From Melitaea cinxia (Eukaryota > Arthropoda > Insecta > Lepidoptera > Nymphalidae): DNA of 64,000 bases. The notes under the pieces were generated by a model. That model was not told where the DNA came from and searched no databases. It saw only the letters and a list, made by a program, of their open reading frames with translations. Made by a program: the position numbers and the translations under genes. Location: positions 4,557,501-4,621,500 of the forward strand of contig NC_059399.1 in assembly GCF_905220565.1 (NCBI RefSeq). Direction: 5' to 3'. This document shows, in pieces, positions 1 to 9,856 of the stretch. Positions within the stretch are counted from its first letter, which is position 1. Each line of letters opens with the position of its first letter.

Positions 1-600
1 TTAACGGTGAAATATTGCAAAATCCGTTCTTAGCGGACATTTTCTAACTATAATCTACCTCCCTGCCAAATTTCATCTTTGTCCATCCTGGATGGATGGA
101 CCGACCAGCGGTTTTTGAGATCTCATGATGAGTCAAATCAAATCAAATCAAAAACAGCTTTATTCAAATAGGCTCCAAGAGCACTCTCGAATCGTCATTT
201 CATTAATTTTTGAGTTCTCGTGATGAGTGAGTTAGTGACCTTTCCCTTTTATATTTCGAGATTCGATGCATTATTTGGGCACCTTCTCACCATCTATAGA
301 TCATACGTTTTAAATTTCAAGTCTCTTACTTCAAAAACATAAGACTTTCATACAAATTTCCATCCCCCGTTTTTTCCCCTTAGGGGTAGATTTTCGTAAA
401 ATCAGATCTTAGCGGATATCTACGCCCCATAAGGAACCTACTTGCCAAATTGCAAGTTTGTGGGTGTTATAGTTTCGAAGATTTTGTGATGAGTGAGTCA
501 ACCTACCCTCCCCCGTTTTCACCCGAAAAGGGAGTTGATTTCTAAAGACATATTATTTGAAGATTTCGTGATGATATATATATACTATGACGAAAGAGCA
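1..600. repeat. Degenerate direct repeat inside a stan intron
   Basis: Two diverged copies about 380 bases apart share the words CTTAGCGGA, then TGCCAAATT and a TTTGTG/TTTGTC word (18-82 and 398-461). Each is followed by a GATGAGT word (also near 222, 489 and 569). The block is an unclassified interspersed repeat. A separate short retroposon tail is nested at about 129-204. Confidence 0.55.
129..204 (-). repeat. Retroposon 3' tail with (TTTGAT)n end
   Basis: On the minus strand this reads AATGACGATTCGA...TTTGAATAAAG...(TTTGAT)n. The same segment recurs on the plus strand at 55454-55522. The short repeated tail after an AATAAA-like word is typical of a non-LTR or SINE 3' end, here 5'-truncated. 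Confidence 0.6.
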
Positions 601-611
601 ATCAAGAAGAG

Positions 612-613
<2 letters not shown>

Positions 614-645
<32 letters not shown>
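614..645. repeat. (TA)n microsatellite
   Basis: Uninterrupted alternating TA of about 32 bases. Confidence 0.95.
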
Positions 646-647
<2 letters not shown>

Positions 648-776
648 AGTTTCCTCCGGCCGGATTGAGTAACCTCCTCCTTTTTTGAAGTCGGTTAAAA
701 AAGACTTCATCCAAACCGGCAGCGAATCATTTTAACTCTCTCTTCTACTACTAATCCTTCATGATTTACTAAAAAT

Positions 777-802
777 ACCGAGCGGAGCTCGGTCACCCAG
801 GT
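777..802. repeat. CCGAGC hairpin repeat terminus
   Basis: CCGAGC-nnn-GCTCGG-TCA hairpin followed by CCCAGGTACTG, within the stan intron about 40 bases from the donor. The same hairpin core recurs at 20449-20466. It looks like a shared transposon end. Confidence 0.5.
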
Positions 803-838
803 ACTGTACCATGAAATTAAATGTCGGTAATAAAGAAA

Positions 839-844
839 ACTTAC
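839..844 (-). other. 5' splice donor of the stan exon
   Basis: Read on the minus strand the junction is AGCACG|GTAAGT, a full-consensus donor. It splits an Arg codon after its second base. The reading frame hits TAA immediately past the junction, which supports splicing here rather than a 378-residue protein. Confidence 0.9.
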
Positions 845-1977
845 CGTGCTCTAACTGTTGTGACTATAACTCCTGGCGGTTGTTCTTCAGCGACGGAAGC
901 CACATACAAGGCTTGTTCGAAGTATGGTGATTGATTGCGCAGTTCCCTTTTTACCCTTCTCGCTATATCAGTGTCGTTGAGTTCTTGATGGTGATACACT
1001 ATCTTTAATCTGTGGTCCGAGTCTACAATATTAGTCCGTTCACAGTCAAAGGTGAAAAGGATAGATACTTTCCACATGGGTTCTTGAATACACACGTCAT
1101 TGCTCGCCACCAAGTCCCCTTGACTATTTTCGATAACAAAGCGAGGATCACTCACATCCAAAAATTGAACACGACACATTTTTTGCACTGTTCTCGGTAA
1201 GAATGCCGTCAGAGAGTTTACAAACTGAGACTTTTTCAAACAGATTCCCTGCCACCGATCCGTAGTTGGTATAGCAAAACTGGCGTAGGTTTCGGAAATC
1301 CACTGTTTAGCTTCAGCTATTTTTACATCTATGGCCATATCAAATGGTACTAGAAGAGATCGCTTTTTCCTACTACTATTTCTAAGGAAAACGTCCTCGA
1401 ACATAGCGCTCGACCACGGATACGCTGTCGACAGCACGTTATATTGACTAGAACCTAATTCATTTTCTTCTAACAATCTCCAGTCTATACTCTCTTGATA
1501 GATGACCTCTCTCTTATCCCTGACGTGATCATCTTCATATTGAGCAGCGGCATCATTTTGATCGTAAACTCGATCAAAATCAATATCGTACAAATCAGCA
1601 TGGCGCCTGCTGCAATCCTCACCTGCGACCAATATTCTGATCGGTAAGCTATAATAGTCGATATCTCGAATGCGTTCAGAGGTTGAATCAACGTAGAATG
1701 TGAAAAGATTTGGATAGAGGACGCCGTCACATCTTAGTCTTTTACGCAATGTTACAAGTCCGCTGGTTCTGTTGACTCGGAGAATGTGGTGGACAAAGTT
1801 GGCGGTGCGATGAACATCGATGTTGTAAGTGCGTTCGGAGCCAAGTTTGTAGACGGCTGCGTCGAGGACGACATAGCCTGGTGGAGCTGTATCGGGGACG
1901 ATGATGAGATAGGCGCGCGCGGCTGTTAGCGCCAGCGCGACCAATAGCGCGTGCGCCCACCGCGCCATATTACTCAT
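845..1977 (-). CDS. stan: First coding exon of starry night/Flamingo (CELSR-type seven-pass cadherin), partial gene
   Basis: The exon encodes 377 whole codons plus two bases of an Arg codon. Visible: a hydrophobic signal peptide (about residues 1-22), then a pro-region with YKLGSERTYNIDV, NFVHHILRVN and LYPNLFTFYVDSTSERIRD, which I recognise as the N-terminal region of insect Flamingo. Basic cleavage-like sites RKKR (203-206) and RVKR (341-344) follow, then NQSPYFEQALYVASVAEEQP, the opening strand of cadherin repeat 1. N-glycosylation sequons lie at N69, N200, N334 and N348. The family is an atypical cadherin-GPCR acting at cell junctions in planar cell polarity and neurite patterning. The start is the first ATG after an in-frame TGA (1981-1983). 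The open frame would stop just past the donor, so the exon ends at 845 in phase 2. Remaining cadherin, EGF/LamG, GPS and 7TM exons must lie beyond the left edge. The name rests on remembered family sequence, not on a search. Confidence 0.86.
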
Positions 1978-2028
1978 TCTTCACCTGCAACAGCGCCGCC
2001 TCGTCCGCCGTAAGCTCGAGTTAGCCAT
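1978..2028 (-). other. 5'UTR part of the stan exon with a 15-codon upstream ORF
   Basis: Between the predicted 3' splice site and the stan ATG lie 51 bases. They begin with ATG (2028-2026) and run 15 codons (MANSSLRRTRRRCCR) to TGA at 1983-1981, in frame with the main ORF and two codons before it. The short Arg-rich uORF could lower initiation at the main ATG. Whether its ATG is used depends on the unseen upstream exon. Confidence 0.6.
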
Positions 2029-2048
2029 CTGTGGAAAAAATATTAATA
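2029..2048 (-). other. 3' splice acceptor upstream of the stan exon
   Basis: The minus strand reads ATTTTTTCCACAG before the ATG-starting exon: a T-rich tract and CAG, with AT-rich branch-site-like sequence just upstream. It implies a 5' non-coding exon at higher coordinates, inside this window or beyond it. Confidence 0.7.
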
Positions 2049-3200
2049 ATTAAAATCAAGTTGACATTTTTAGAAATTTATTAATAAAAATTAATCGCTG
2101 AAATGTATATACGCACATAACTTCCGAACGACAGCACCAAATGTGATAATTTTTTTTGTCGATTTTTTCACTGTCTTTGTCATATTTGTCAAAAAAATTG
2201 GTTGTCTGTAAAGTTGGTTTACGGACGATAGTTTAACGTGACAACGTCATAATAAAACATCTCCTCGGACGCATAGGCCAATCGAGTGGAGGAGAGATAG
2301 ATGCAGCCGAAGCGTACAATGAGCGTAACGGGACAATGTGTCATCCTTTTTAGTGCATGTTCATCGATTTATTCGACATTGTCACGTCAAAAATCGATAT
2401 AGTTATGAAAAAAACAGGTGGTACGGAGTTCACCCAGTCATATGATAACATTGATTATAACGTTTAACAGCAGGTTTTCAGACAGAATACTGTCATTTAT
2501 TTCTACTGATATATTATTTAATATTTTATAATTTACGTATATAAAATGTAAAATTATGGACACCTGTTAACGTGAGGAAACTGAATGATGGAATGTATAG
2601 AAAGGATTATTTATGACGTAAAATGAGTGTGTACTTGTTGGACTATAAAATACACATTAATCGTTTGTGATTATTTTCAAACCGTTTATAGTTTGACCTA
2701 ATAATATATTAAAGATTCGCGTTACAACAATATTTTATAATACTAAATGAAATAGCTTTTAAGGCAGTTCTATACTTGTTGCCATAAATATAAATAATAT
2801 TCACGAATATTCGAGGTTATTACTAAATTATGCAAGAAAACAGCTATAACAAAATTTACAATGGAATGTTTCATTACAAATATATTTTATTGTTTAAGTT
2901 TGAATTCTAATTCTGAACTTTAATTAAACGGGACACGGTAAATTTATCCCGGAGATGCCTTAAAGGTATATCAAAATTCTAGCCTTTGAGTGGGAGGCCT
3001 TTGTAATGTTTTTCAATTTGAACTGTAATGGAATGTCTTGTACCTAAATTTAGGCAGCAACCTAAAAGAACAGATAATTATTTAAGGTTTAAAGGAGCGA
3101 CTAGATAAGTATTTAAAGACATATTTTAGATCGCTGATTTACATAACTATACATGCAGCGATTTACATAATTCTATTTAACCGCTGAACTACGGTCAAAT
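2049..3200. other. AT-rich non-coding stretch upstream of the stan exon
   Basis: No coding region or classifiable repeat seen. By position this is probably the stan 5' intron. Confidence 0.5.
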
Positions 3201-3552
3201 ATCAGAGAGCATTCGCATTCAGCCTGTATCATCCCACTGTTGGACATAGACCTCTTTCTCCATGCAGGAGAAGGATTAGAGCTCAATCCACCGCGCTGCT
3301 CCACTGCGGGTTCGTGGATATGTACTCATAAGTAACGGTCGCTATCAGGTATTTATGATAACAACTGGAACCGACGGCTTAACGTAATCTCCGAGGTACG
3401 GTGGGGAGACCTATAAGGACAGACATCGAAACCGGAAAGTAACATTTGTAAAAATCAAATATCAATCCCGAGCGGAAATTGAACCCGCAAACCGTCGATG
3501 TTTGAGACTACTAGCACTACTACACCAGAGCGGCTGTTGATCAGAGAGCATT
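3201..3552 (-). mobile_element. tRNA-headed SINE with 13-bp target-site duplication
   Basis: The word ATCAGAGAGCATT occurs at 3201-3213 and 3540-3552 and brackets a 326-bp insertion. Its minus strand begins with a tRNA-like Pol III head: a GGTGTAGTAGTGC A-box-like word and a GGGTTCAATTTCC B-box-like word. The distal body, plus-strand reading CAGCCTGTATCATCCC...GTTGGACATAG, recurs without the head at 26443-26690 and as a scrap near 12374. The exact duplication marks LINE-assisted insertion. Confidence 0.85.
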
Positions 3553-3891
3553 GTGATACAATTTATTGTAGAAATTATCTCATATAAGACGTAATTAGGG
3601 TGTGCAATATTTTTATGTTGTTAATTGCAAATTTCACTCGCGATTACAATTCACATCGACCCAGTCCATTTGGCCGTCCAAACCCCGATCTAGCCGAACC
3701 TACTGATTTTCTAAGTTTTCATGCATTTAGAACTAATTTCACGAGGAAAACTAAATAATTCAGGAGAAATCTAGAATGGCAACAAGTTGACAAAGAAAAT
3801 TTAGTTTTAACCCTTAGATGAGAAAAGAGATGAAGACGAGAATGCCAGAAAGCAGTCCGAGCATTGCATTAGACGCCGCTATAGCAGATCG

Positions 3892-4316
3892 CATAAATAT
3901 AATTGTATTTGTTTGCAAACGAAAAATAACCGACTTGAAATACATCGAGAAAACAAGATAAAACAACGTGGGTAGACGGAAAAATTGTCAATTAAAACGC
4001 ATTATTAGATATAACTCGAAAAGTACTTGTCAGATTTTGATTAAATTTACATTTTAAATTATATTTGCTTGCAAACGAAAAAAAACCGACTTCAATCACA
4101 TCGACAAGTAATACACCGTAAGTAGACGAAAAAAATTAACAAACGCACTTATCTTCACTATGATTTTCGAGGGTTTCCCTCAATTTTTCTGGGATTCCAT
4201 CATCAGATCCTGGTTTTCTTATCATGGTACCACACTTGGGATATCTCCTTTTCAACAAAAAAAGAATTATCAAATCGGTTCTCAAACGACGAAGTTATCC
4301 CGAACATACATAATAT
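3892..4316 (-). repeat. Interspersed repeat 'ACCGACTTCAAT-ACATCGAC' (family A)
   Basis: Two consecutive segments start with TTGCAAACGAAAAA-ACCGACTT and continue through CATCGA, GTAGACG and a GGATTCCATCATCAGATCC block. Related copies lie at 37318-37752, 39815-40425 and 53409-53697. The family is abundant in Lepidoptera. I cannot assign its class from sequence alone. Confidence 0.65.
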
Positions 4317-4720
4317 CTAATATATAAAATTCTCGTGTCGCGGTGTTTGTAGTTAAACTCCTCCGAAACGGCTTGACCGATTCTCATGAAATTTTGTGTG
4401 CATATTGGGTAGGTCTGAGGATCAAACAACACCTATTTTTCATCCCCCTAAATATTAAGGGTAGTCCACCCCTAAATATTTTTTTTTTAATTTTTAGATA
4501 AATTATTTATTTTTTCTTTTTTTTATGATACAACATTAAAAATTACATACAACCATAAATTTTCAACCCTCTACAATCAACCCCTATATTTTATTTGTTA
4601 ATTATAAACTTTAATTTTTTTGGCAAGATTTTTATTTCATGACTTAGAATAAAAAAAATCATATTACTCTTAATTTTCAACCTTTCTACGATCAACCCCT
4701 ATTTTTCATCGCAATTTTTA
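4315..4720 (-). repeat. Interspersed repeat 'CTAGCTGACCCGGCAA' (family B)
   Basis: Shares AATATATAAAATTCTCGTG, CTCCTCCGAAACG and ACCTATTTTTCATCCCC words with copies at 11070-11386, 15687-15889 and 37018-37220. The inner portion, with CAACCCTCTACAATCAACCC, is repeated twice here. Confidence 0.65.
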
Positions 4721-5676
4721 TTTATTTTTTAATAATTTTCTTTAAATATGATTTTTTTCTCAATTCAATTTGATCTCCTGCCTTGTCCGGTCGATTACTA
4801 TGAATCGATCAGTTATCCCCGCTAGATGTCTACCGTTGTCACCTTTCATTCAGCAAACATCACGGAGTAGTGATGAGAATGAAGCCGGTCTCCTATCTTA
4901 CTCACTATACCGTTTTCGGTTATTTTTATTTTTTTTGGTTTTAAAGTTAAAAAGTCTCCAACTCGCAGATTTTAACTACGCGCCACCTTAAGACAAAGCA
5001 AGTTATATTACCATCTTCTTAAAACCAATAATCGGCTTATACAAGCAACAGTTAATCCGGGATCTAAATGTCAGCACCTTTAATATCTTGCAATTATTGG
5101 TGTTTGGAGCCGATTGGGGATTTTCGGTAAAATTCGGCTATTTCGACACAAACCGGCTAAGGTCCAAGATAAATGGTAGCAATTAATGGGAGTGCACGGT
5201 GGCAATTTCCGCTTACACAGAATTTAGTAGGTGTTAAAGATATTGAGCAAATAGTTATTTTTCTTTTGGTATTCTCCCATTGGAGGCAGTGAAATTTTTT
5301 ATAGATTTAAATGTTATCCAAATGTACTTATTTTTACTACCTGTACGAAGAAATAATACATTTATTTTATTAGCTCTGAGATGAACATATTTTTGAAACT
5401 GTTGTGAACATGTTTAATTGTAAACTTCATCAATAAATATCGATTCAATATAAATTTTATCTAATTCAACTGCTACTGTGATACTTTAAAACCGCAAAAA
5501 TAGCGAATATAAAAGCTAGGACAGATAACAAATCTATAGAATAAAACGCTTTGTATAGTATCAAATCGAGGGTCACTGGGGGAAGGTTTAAACAATGACA
5601 ATGGTTTTTGAAGGTTTGAGGATATTTAAAAAATATATATTAGTGTAAATGTTTATCAATAACAAAAAAATTATTA
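4721..5676. other. Non-coding stretch, nothing assigned
   Basis: AT-rich with a moderately GC-rich patch near 4780-4990. The open frame there shows no recognisable domain. Confidence 0.4.
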
Positions 5677-6007
5677 AGCTTTGTGGCTACGGTAGTAAAG
5701 ACACCCCGTCTCTTCCCGTGGCTGTCGTAAGAGGCGACTAAGGGATAACACAGTTCCACTACCACCTTGGAACTTAAAAAGCCAACCGATGGCGGGATAA
5801 CCATTCAACTGCTGGCTTTGAAATAAACAGGTCGAAGACGGGCAGCAGTGCCTTTGGTGCGACAAAGCCAGCCCTGCGGTCACCAAACCGCCTGCCCAGC
5901 GTGGTGACTATTGGCAAAACACATGAGTTCATGCCATTTTTGGCGCGAACTTGTGGAGGCCTATGTCCAGCAGTGAACTGCGATAGGTTGAAGTGATAAT
6001 GATAAAA
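5677..6007 (+). mobile_element. SINE-like retroposon sharing an RTE-type 3' end
   Basis: A GC-rich island running from CACCCCGTCTCTTCCCGTGG to a 3' segment that would translate as ELVEAYVQQ-stop, then a degenerate GATAATGAT tail. Its terminal 21 bases (5955-5975) closely match the LINE stub end at 62722-62742, as expected for a non-autonomous element mobilised by that LINE. Both reading frames are broken, so it is non-coding. Confidence 0.7.
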
Positions 6008-6155
6008 TTTTTATCTTACCAGGGGCCGCGTTTGAAGCGATTTTTATTTTTTTAACATAATCGTATGAATTTTTAATTTCAATTTATGACAATCTATCTA
6101 AAATCTCAAACTATACATTAGTATAATATATATAATAGTCAAATCCTAATATTTT

Positions 6156-6234
6156 GAATTAAATATATTGTAATTAAAATAGCAACTTATAATATAATAA
6201 TAATAATTAGATAAATAACATTAAACTAAAAAAC
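6156..6234 (+). repeat. Left 79-bp terminal inverted repeat of the RT element
   Basis: Begins GAATTAAATATATTG and ends ACTAAAAAAC. It is the exact reverse complement of 9709-9787. Confidence 0.95.
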
Positions 6235-6610
6235 AAACTGTCAAAGTCACATAAATATACTTTTATATATTTTATACGATTTAATTAAAAATAACGTTAT
6301 AAATTGTTTGAAAAACGTTGTAAAAGTGTTATAAAAAATCCTAAGTTTTGGATTATATATTTGTCTGTGTAAAAAGAGTGCTTTGGAATGTTTGATTTAA
6401 TCAGAAAAACACCAACAAATTATATTTTTTGACATAACCGAAAATCAACTTTAATAATTAAAAACGAACGCAATATTTATAGAAGAAATCAACCCCAAAT
6501 GTAAAAGGAAAAGAAAAGCGAATTGAAATAAACAGTGAATGGAGTTTTTCAAATTGGTGTCTGTGAGCTAATGTATTGTGAAAGCTCAAATGCGGTTGCT
6601 AAGGCCGCCA

Positions 6611-6615
6611 TCAGT
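6611..6615 (+). promoter_or_regulatory. Possible initiator for the RT gene
   Basis: A TCAGT arthropod initiator-like word lies in the only GC-rich part of the leader (about 6590-6665), 193 bases before the ATG. If used, the RNA would lack the left inverted repeat. Weak evidence from motif and composition only. Confidence 0.25.
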
Positions 6616-6807
6616 CTCTTCCACTGCGTCCAATTGCAAGACCTTTCTGTGACGCTCCTGGTTATTTAAACAAGCATCCGTCATATTTTAACTTAGACTT
6701 ATTATTTTTATTTTTAATCGGTGTTTATTTTAAGTTTCTTTATTGTGTTTTTTTTAATTTTTTTTTAAGTTATTCCTTTTTTTTATGAATGTATTTAAAT
6801 ATTTTAA

Positions 6808-9669
6808 ATGCAGTCCGTGACCCAATCTTGTGATGGCACGTCGAACACGACCCATACATGTACTCAGTGCAACAAGAAATTCAAATCATTGAAAGGCCTC
6901 AAAATACATACTACAAAAACACACAGGAAATGTAGCCAAAATAGTTCACCTTCAGACATCCATCCCATTATTCCGCGTGCGCCTACTTATGTAGCCTATG
7001 ATGCAACTCCTTTCCACACATATCTCAGCCATTTGAAAAATAGTATACCCATAGCTAAAAGAATCCCTCGAGGAGCTCGAATAACAGTTGCTAAGCATTT
7101 GTCACAATTAATCCAGAAATGTTACATTAGCAATTCTACTCAAGACTGGCAGAACCTATTTTTATTCTCATACAGCACATTACATATAATAAAAACTGAT
7201 GAACCGAATTTATCGTTGACACAAAAGATTAAAAATAACTGTGCTGTAAGCTCCTCGCCTTCTCCCGCACCTCCAATTAAGCATGATGCCCCTCGCAATC
7301 GCAACAAAGTCATCGAAAACAAAATCTGTGACGGAGATCTCAAAGGTGCCGCTCGCCTTTTGTTCTCCAACGACGTGCTATCACCAGATACCCCTGACAC
7401 CCTTCAGGCCTTACGGACAAAACACCCTCCAGCTCCAGTAAACCCATTTTTTCTAGACCCACCAACAGCAAGGCAAGAATGCCTTCAAATTCAAAACAAA
7501 GATGTTACGGGTGCCATTTTATCTTTTAAACCAGGTTCGGCTGCAGGTTTAGATGGAATCTCACCCCAACATTTGAAAGACTTAACATCGCATTCTGTGG
7601 GTGATGCAGGTGAGCAACTTGTAAATTCGATCACTAAATTAATAAATTTTATGTATTCCGGTAATGTCAATCCAGAAATTGTTCCCATTCTTTTCGGCGC
7701 GAACCTCATCGCCCTCACCAAAAAGGACGGAGGGGTGAGACCGATTGCTGTTGGATCAACACTTCGACGTCTGGCCTCCAAAATTGCTGTTAGACATATT
7801 TTACCAAAATTAAATTCGGAATTTGAACCCGTACAGTTAGGCTTCGGTGTAAAAGGAGGCTGTGAGGCAGCCGTCCATGCCTTACGCTCTTTCCTAACTT
7901 ACGACCGGCCTGACGTGTTGCTCAAAATTGACGTCAAAAATGCTTTCAATTCGGTAAATAGGGATACCCTGCTGACAGAAATAAAACAGTATATACCGGA
8001 ATTATACAATTATCTTCTTCTCAGTTACGCTGACCCAACAAAATTATTATATCGTTCTAATGAACTGTCCTCGGAAGTAGGTTGTCAACAGGGTGATCCC
8101 CTTGGGCCTGCAATTTTTAGTTTAGCTATAAATCCGATAATTAAAAATCTAAATTCAAAATTCAACGTCTGGTATTTGGACGACGGAACCCTAGGAGGTG
8201 ATGTGAATACTGTGTTTTCGGACCTTTTTTTAATCAAAAATAAATTTGAAGCCATTGGTTTGGAACTTAATTTTAGCAAATGCGAACTTTTTATAAATAA
8301 CTGCGACTTAAATTTAAATGACGTAAAACAAAAATTTAATATTTTGGCTCCAAATATTAAAATAGTTAACAGTAATTCGCTTTACCTTTTAGGTTCTCCA
8401 ATTTTTGATGAATGTATTTCTGAATATATTAATAATTCATTCACTAAATTTCAAAATTCAGTTGACCGTCTCCTTGAAATTAGTCCACATTATGCACTTT
8501 GCATCTTAAAATATTGTCTTTTCGTCCCTAAATTTACGTACGCGCTCCGTTGCTGTTCCTTTCGGAATCACCCAGATCTTTTAACACAAGTAGACGACTT
8601 AATCAAAATTAGCTTAGAATCGATTCTTAATATGCAACTGAACGAGCAATCTTGGACCCAAGCGTCCCTACCTATCCGTTATGGTGGTTTAGGGATTCGC
8701 AAAATTTCCAGTGTCGCTTTACCAGCCTTTCTATCTTCTGTCCATAGTTCAGCAAATCTCATAAGTAAAATTTTAAGGGCATCCCCTTCAAACTTTGAGA
8801 TTGCTGGTTTGGAAGAAGCTAGAAACGCTTTCTTAATTGCATGCCCAGGTCAAAATTTTCCAGTTTCTCCAAATTCACAGAGGAGCTGGGACGACATAAA
8901 CTGCAAATTGACTTATGAAAATCTTTTAAGCTGTAGTACAGGCTCGGCGCGTGCTAGGCTTTTGGCCGTGGGTACGCATGAGGCCGGCTACTGGCTTCAC
9001 GCGTACCCTTCGACAAATACAGGAACATTTCTTGAGCCTGACACGCTCCGAATCGCAACCTGTCTACGGCTTGGGGTTCCGGTCTGCGCTCCTCATAAAT
9101 GTCCCTGTGGCAGTGATGTCGATAAGCTAGGACATCACGGTCTGTCATGCCTAAAAAGTGCAGGCCGCTTCTCGAGACATGCCGCACTTAACGATATCAT
9201 ACGCCGGTCCCTTGCCACCGTCAACGTGCCAAGTCTACTTGAGCCGACTGGTATTGCAAGAGACGATGGCAAGAGACCGGACGGTATGAGTTTGATTCCA
9301 TGGAAGATGGGCCGGGTGCTGGTATGGGATGCAACCTGTTCAGACACGCTGGCCCCTTCCCATCTACATGGAACCAACAACAGAGCTGGTGCGGCTTGTG
9401 AAGCGGCGGAAAAAACAAAAGCAGACAAATACAGGGGTCTAGGCTCCGAATATGATTTTGTCCCATTCGGTGTCGAGACCCTTGGTCCGTGGGGTCCTAG
9501 TGCTATAACCCTTTTTAAGGAAATATCTAAAAGGTTATTCGACGTCACAGGAGACCGAAGAGCTGGCAGCTACTTCGGACAAAGAATTAGTCTAGCTATT
9601 CAAAGGGGGAACGCTGCCAGTATCTTCGGAACCTTGCCTAAAGGAACTCCTTTTAATAATATTTTTTAA
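6808..9669 (+). CDS. Reverse transcriptase with C2H2 finger and restriction-like endonuclease
   Basis: 953 residues, uninterrupted. In order: a C2H2 zinc finger (C18, C21, H34, H39) for DNA binding; an RT domain with motif A LKIDVKNAFN (D375), motif B CQQGDPLGP (426-433) and motif C WYLDDG (D458, D459); a thumb-like region with PIRYGGLGIRK; a CCHC knuckle (C765, C767, H776 or H777, C781); then an endonuclease core KRPDG (D825) and VWDAT (D841). This order is that of R2/R4/NeSL-type non-LTR elements, whose endonuclease nicks target DNA and whose RT copies the RNA at the nick. All catalytic residues seen are intact, so the copy looks recent and possibly active. The ATG directly follows an in-frame TAA (6805-6807), which fixes the start. 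Lower-AT codon use than the flanks also supports coding. Confidence 0.93.
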   Translation: MQSVTQSCDGTSNTTHTCTQCNKKFKSLKGLKIHTTKTHRKCSQNSSPSDIHPIIPRAPTYVAYDATPFHTYLSHLKNSIPIAKRIPRGARITVAKHLSQLIQKCYISNSTQDWQNLFLFSYSTLHIIKTDEPNLSLTQKIKNNCAVSSSPSPAPPIKHDAPRNRNKVIENKICDGDLKGAARLLFSNDVLSPDTPDTLQALRTKHPPAPVNPFFLDPPTARQECLQIQNKDVTGAILSFKPGSAAGLDGISPQHLKDLTSHSVGDAGEQLVNSITKLINFMYSGNVNPEIVPILFGANLIALTKKDGGVRPIAVGSTLRRLASKIAVRHILPKLNSEFEPVQLGFGVKGGCEAAVHALRSFLTYDRPDVLLKIDVKNAFNSVNRDTLLTEIKQYIPELYNYLLLSYADPTKLLYRSNELSSEVGCQQGDPLGPAIFSLAINPIIKNLNSKFNVWYLDDGTLGGDVNTVFSDLFLIKNKFEAIGLELNFSKCELFINNCDLNLNDVKQKFNILAPNIKIVNSNSLYLLGSPIFDECISEYINNSFTKFQNSVDRLLEISPHYALCILKYCLFVPKFTYALRCCSFRNHPDLLTQVDDLIKISLESILNMQLNEQSWTQASLPIRYGGLGIRKISSVALPAFLSSVHSSANLISKILRASPSNFEIAGLEEARNAFLIACPGQNFPVSPNSQRSWDDINCKLTYENLLSCSTGSARARLLAVGTHEAGYWLHAYPSTNTGTFLEPDTLRIATCLRLGVPVCAPHKCPCGSDVDKLGHHGLSCLKSAGRFSRHAALNDIIRRSLATVNVPSLLEPTGIARDDGKRPDGMSLIPWKMGRVLVWDATCSDTLAPSHLHGTNNRAGAACEAAEKTKADKYRGLGSEYDFVPFGVETLGPWGPSAITLFKEISKRLFDVTGDRRAGSYFGQRISLAIQRGNAASIFGTLPKGTPFNNIF

Positions 9670-9708
9670 TTATTATATTATGTATATAAATATATATATA
9701 TACTTAAG

Positions 9709-9787
9709 GTTTTTTAGTTTAATGTTATTTATCTAATTATTATTATTATATTATAAGTTGCTATTTTAATTACAATATATTTAATTC
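9709..9787 (-). repeat. Right 79-bp terminal inverted repeat of the RT element
   Basis: Exact reverse complement of 6156-6234, starting 40 bases after the RT stop codon. No AATAAA lies between stop and repeat. The next ones seen are near 9945, outside it, so a read-through mRNA would contain this arm. Confidence 0.95.
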
Positions 9788-9831
9788 ATATATATAATAT
9801 ATATAATATACAATTTATAGTGTGAGTAGTA

Positions 9832-9856
9832 TATACGCTTATATTTTAAGCGTATA
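9832..9856. terminator. Hairpin just outside the RT element
   Basis: TATACGCTT, a 7-base loop, then AAGCGTATA: a perfect 9-bp stem. It lies immediately outside the possible element end at 9826. Role unknown; 'terminator' is only the nearest category. Confidence 0.35.

Larger units (their letters stand above)
6105..9826 (+). mobile_element. R2-superfamily-like retroelement bounded by terminal inverted repeats
   Basis: About 3.7 kb. A single intact RT/endonuclease ORF (6808-9669) sits between perfect 79-bp inverted repeats at 6156-6234 and 9709-9787. An imperfect outward extension ends at CTCAAACTATA (6105-6115), matched by TATAGTGTGAG (9816-9826). No poly(A) or microsatellite tail, no 28S rDNA flanks and no unambiguous target-site duplication are visible. 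Outer limits are uncertain because the flanks are AT-repetitive. Confidence 0.7.

Noticed and set aside
1012..1960. Other open frames overlapping the stan exon on both strands
   Set aside because: They overlap a recognised coding exon in other frames and have no domain or composition support.
7140..9548. Several minus-strand frames up to 137 codons within the RT gene
   Set aside because: Shadows of the intact RT coding sequence. No family resemblance.
6105..9826. Canonical R2 insertion in 28S rDNA
   Set aside because: No 28S sequence on either side; the flanks are AT-rich anonymous DNA.
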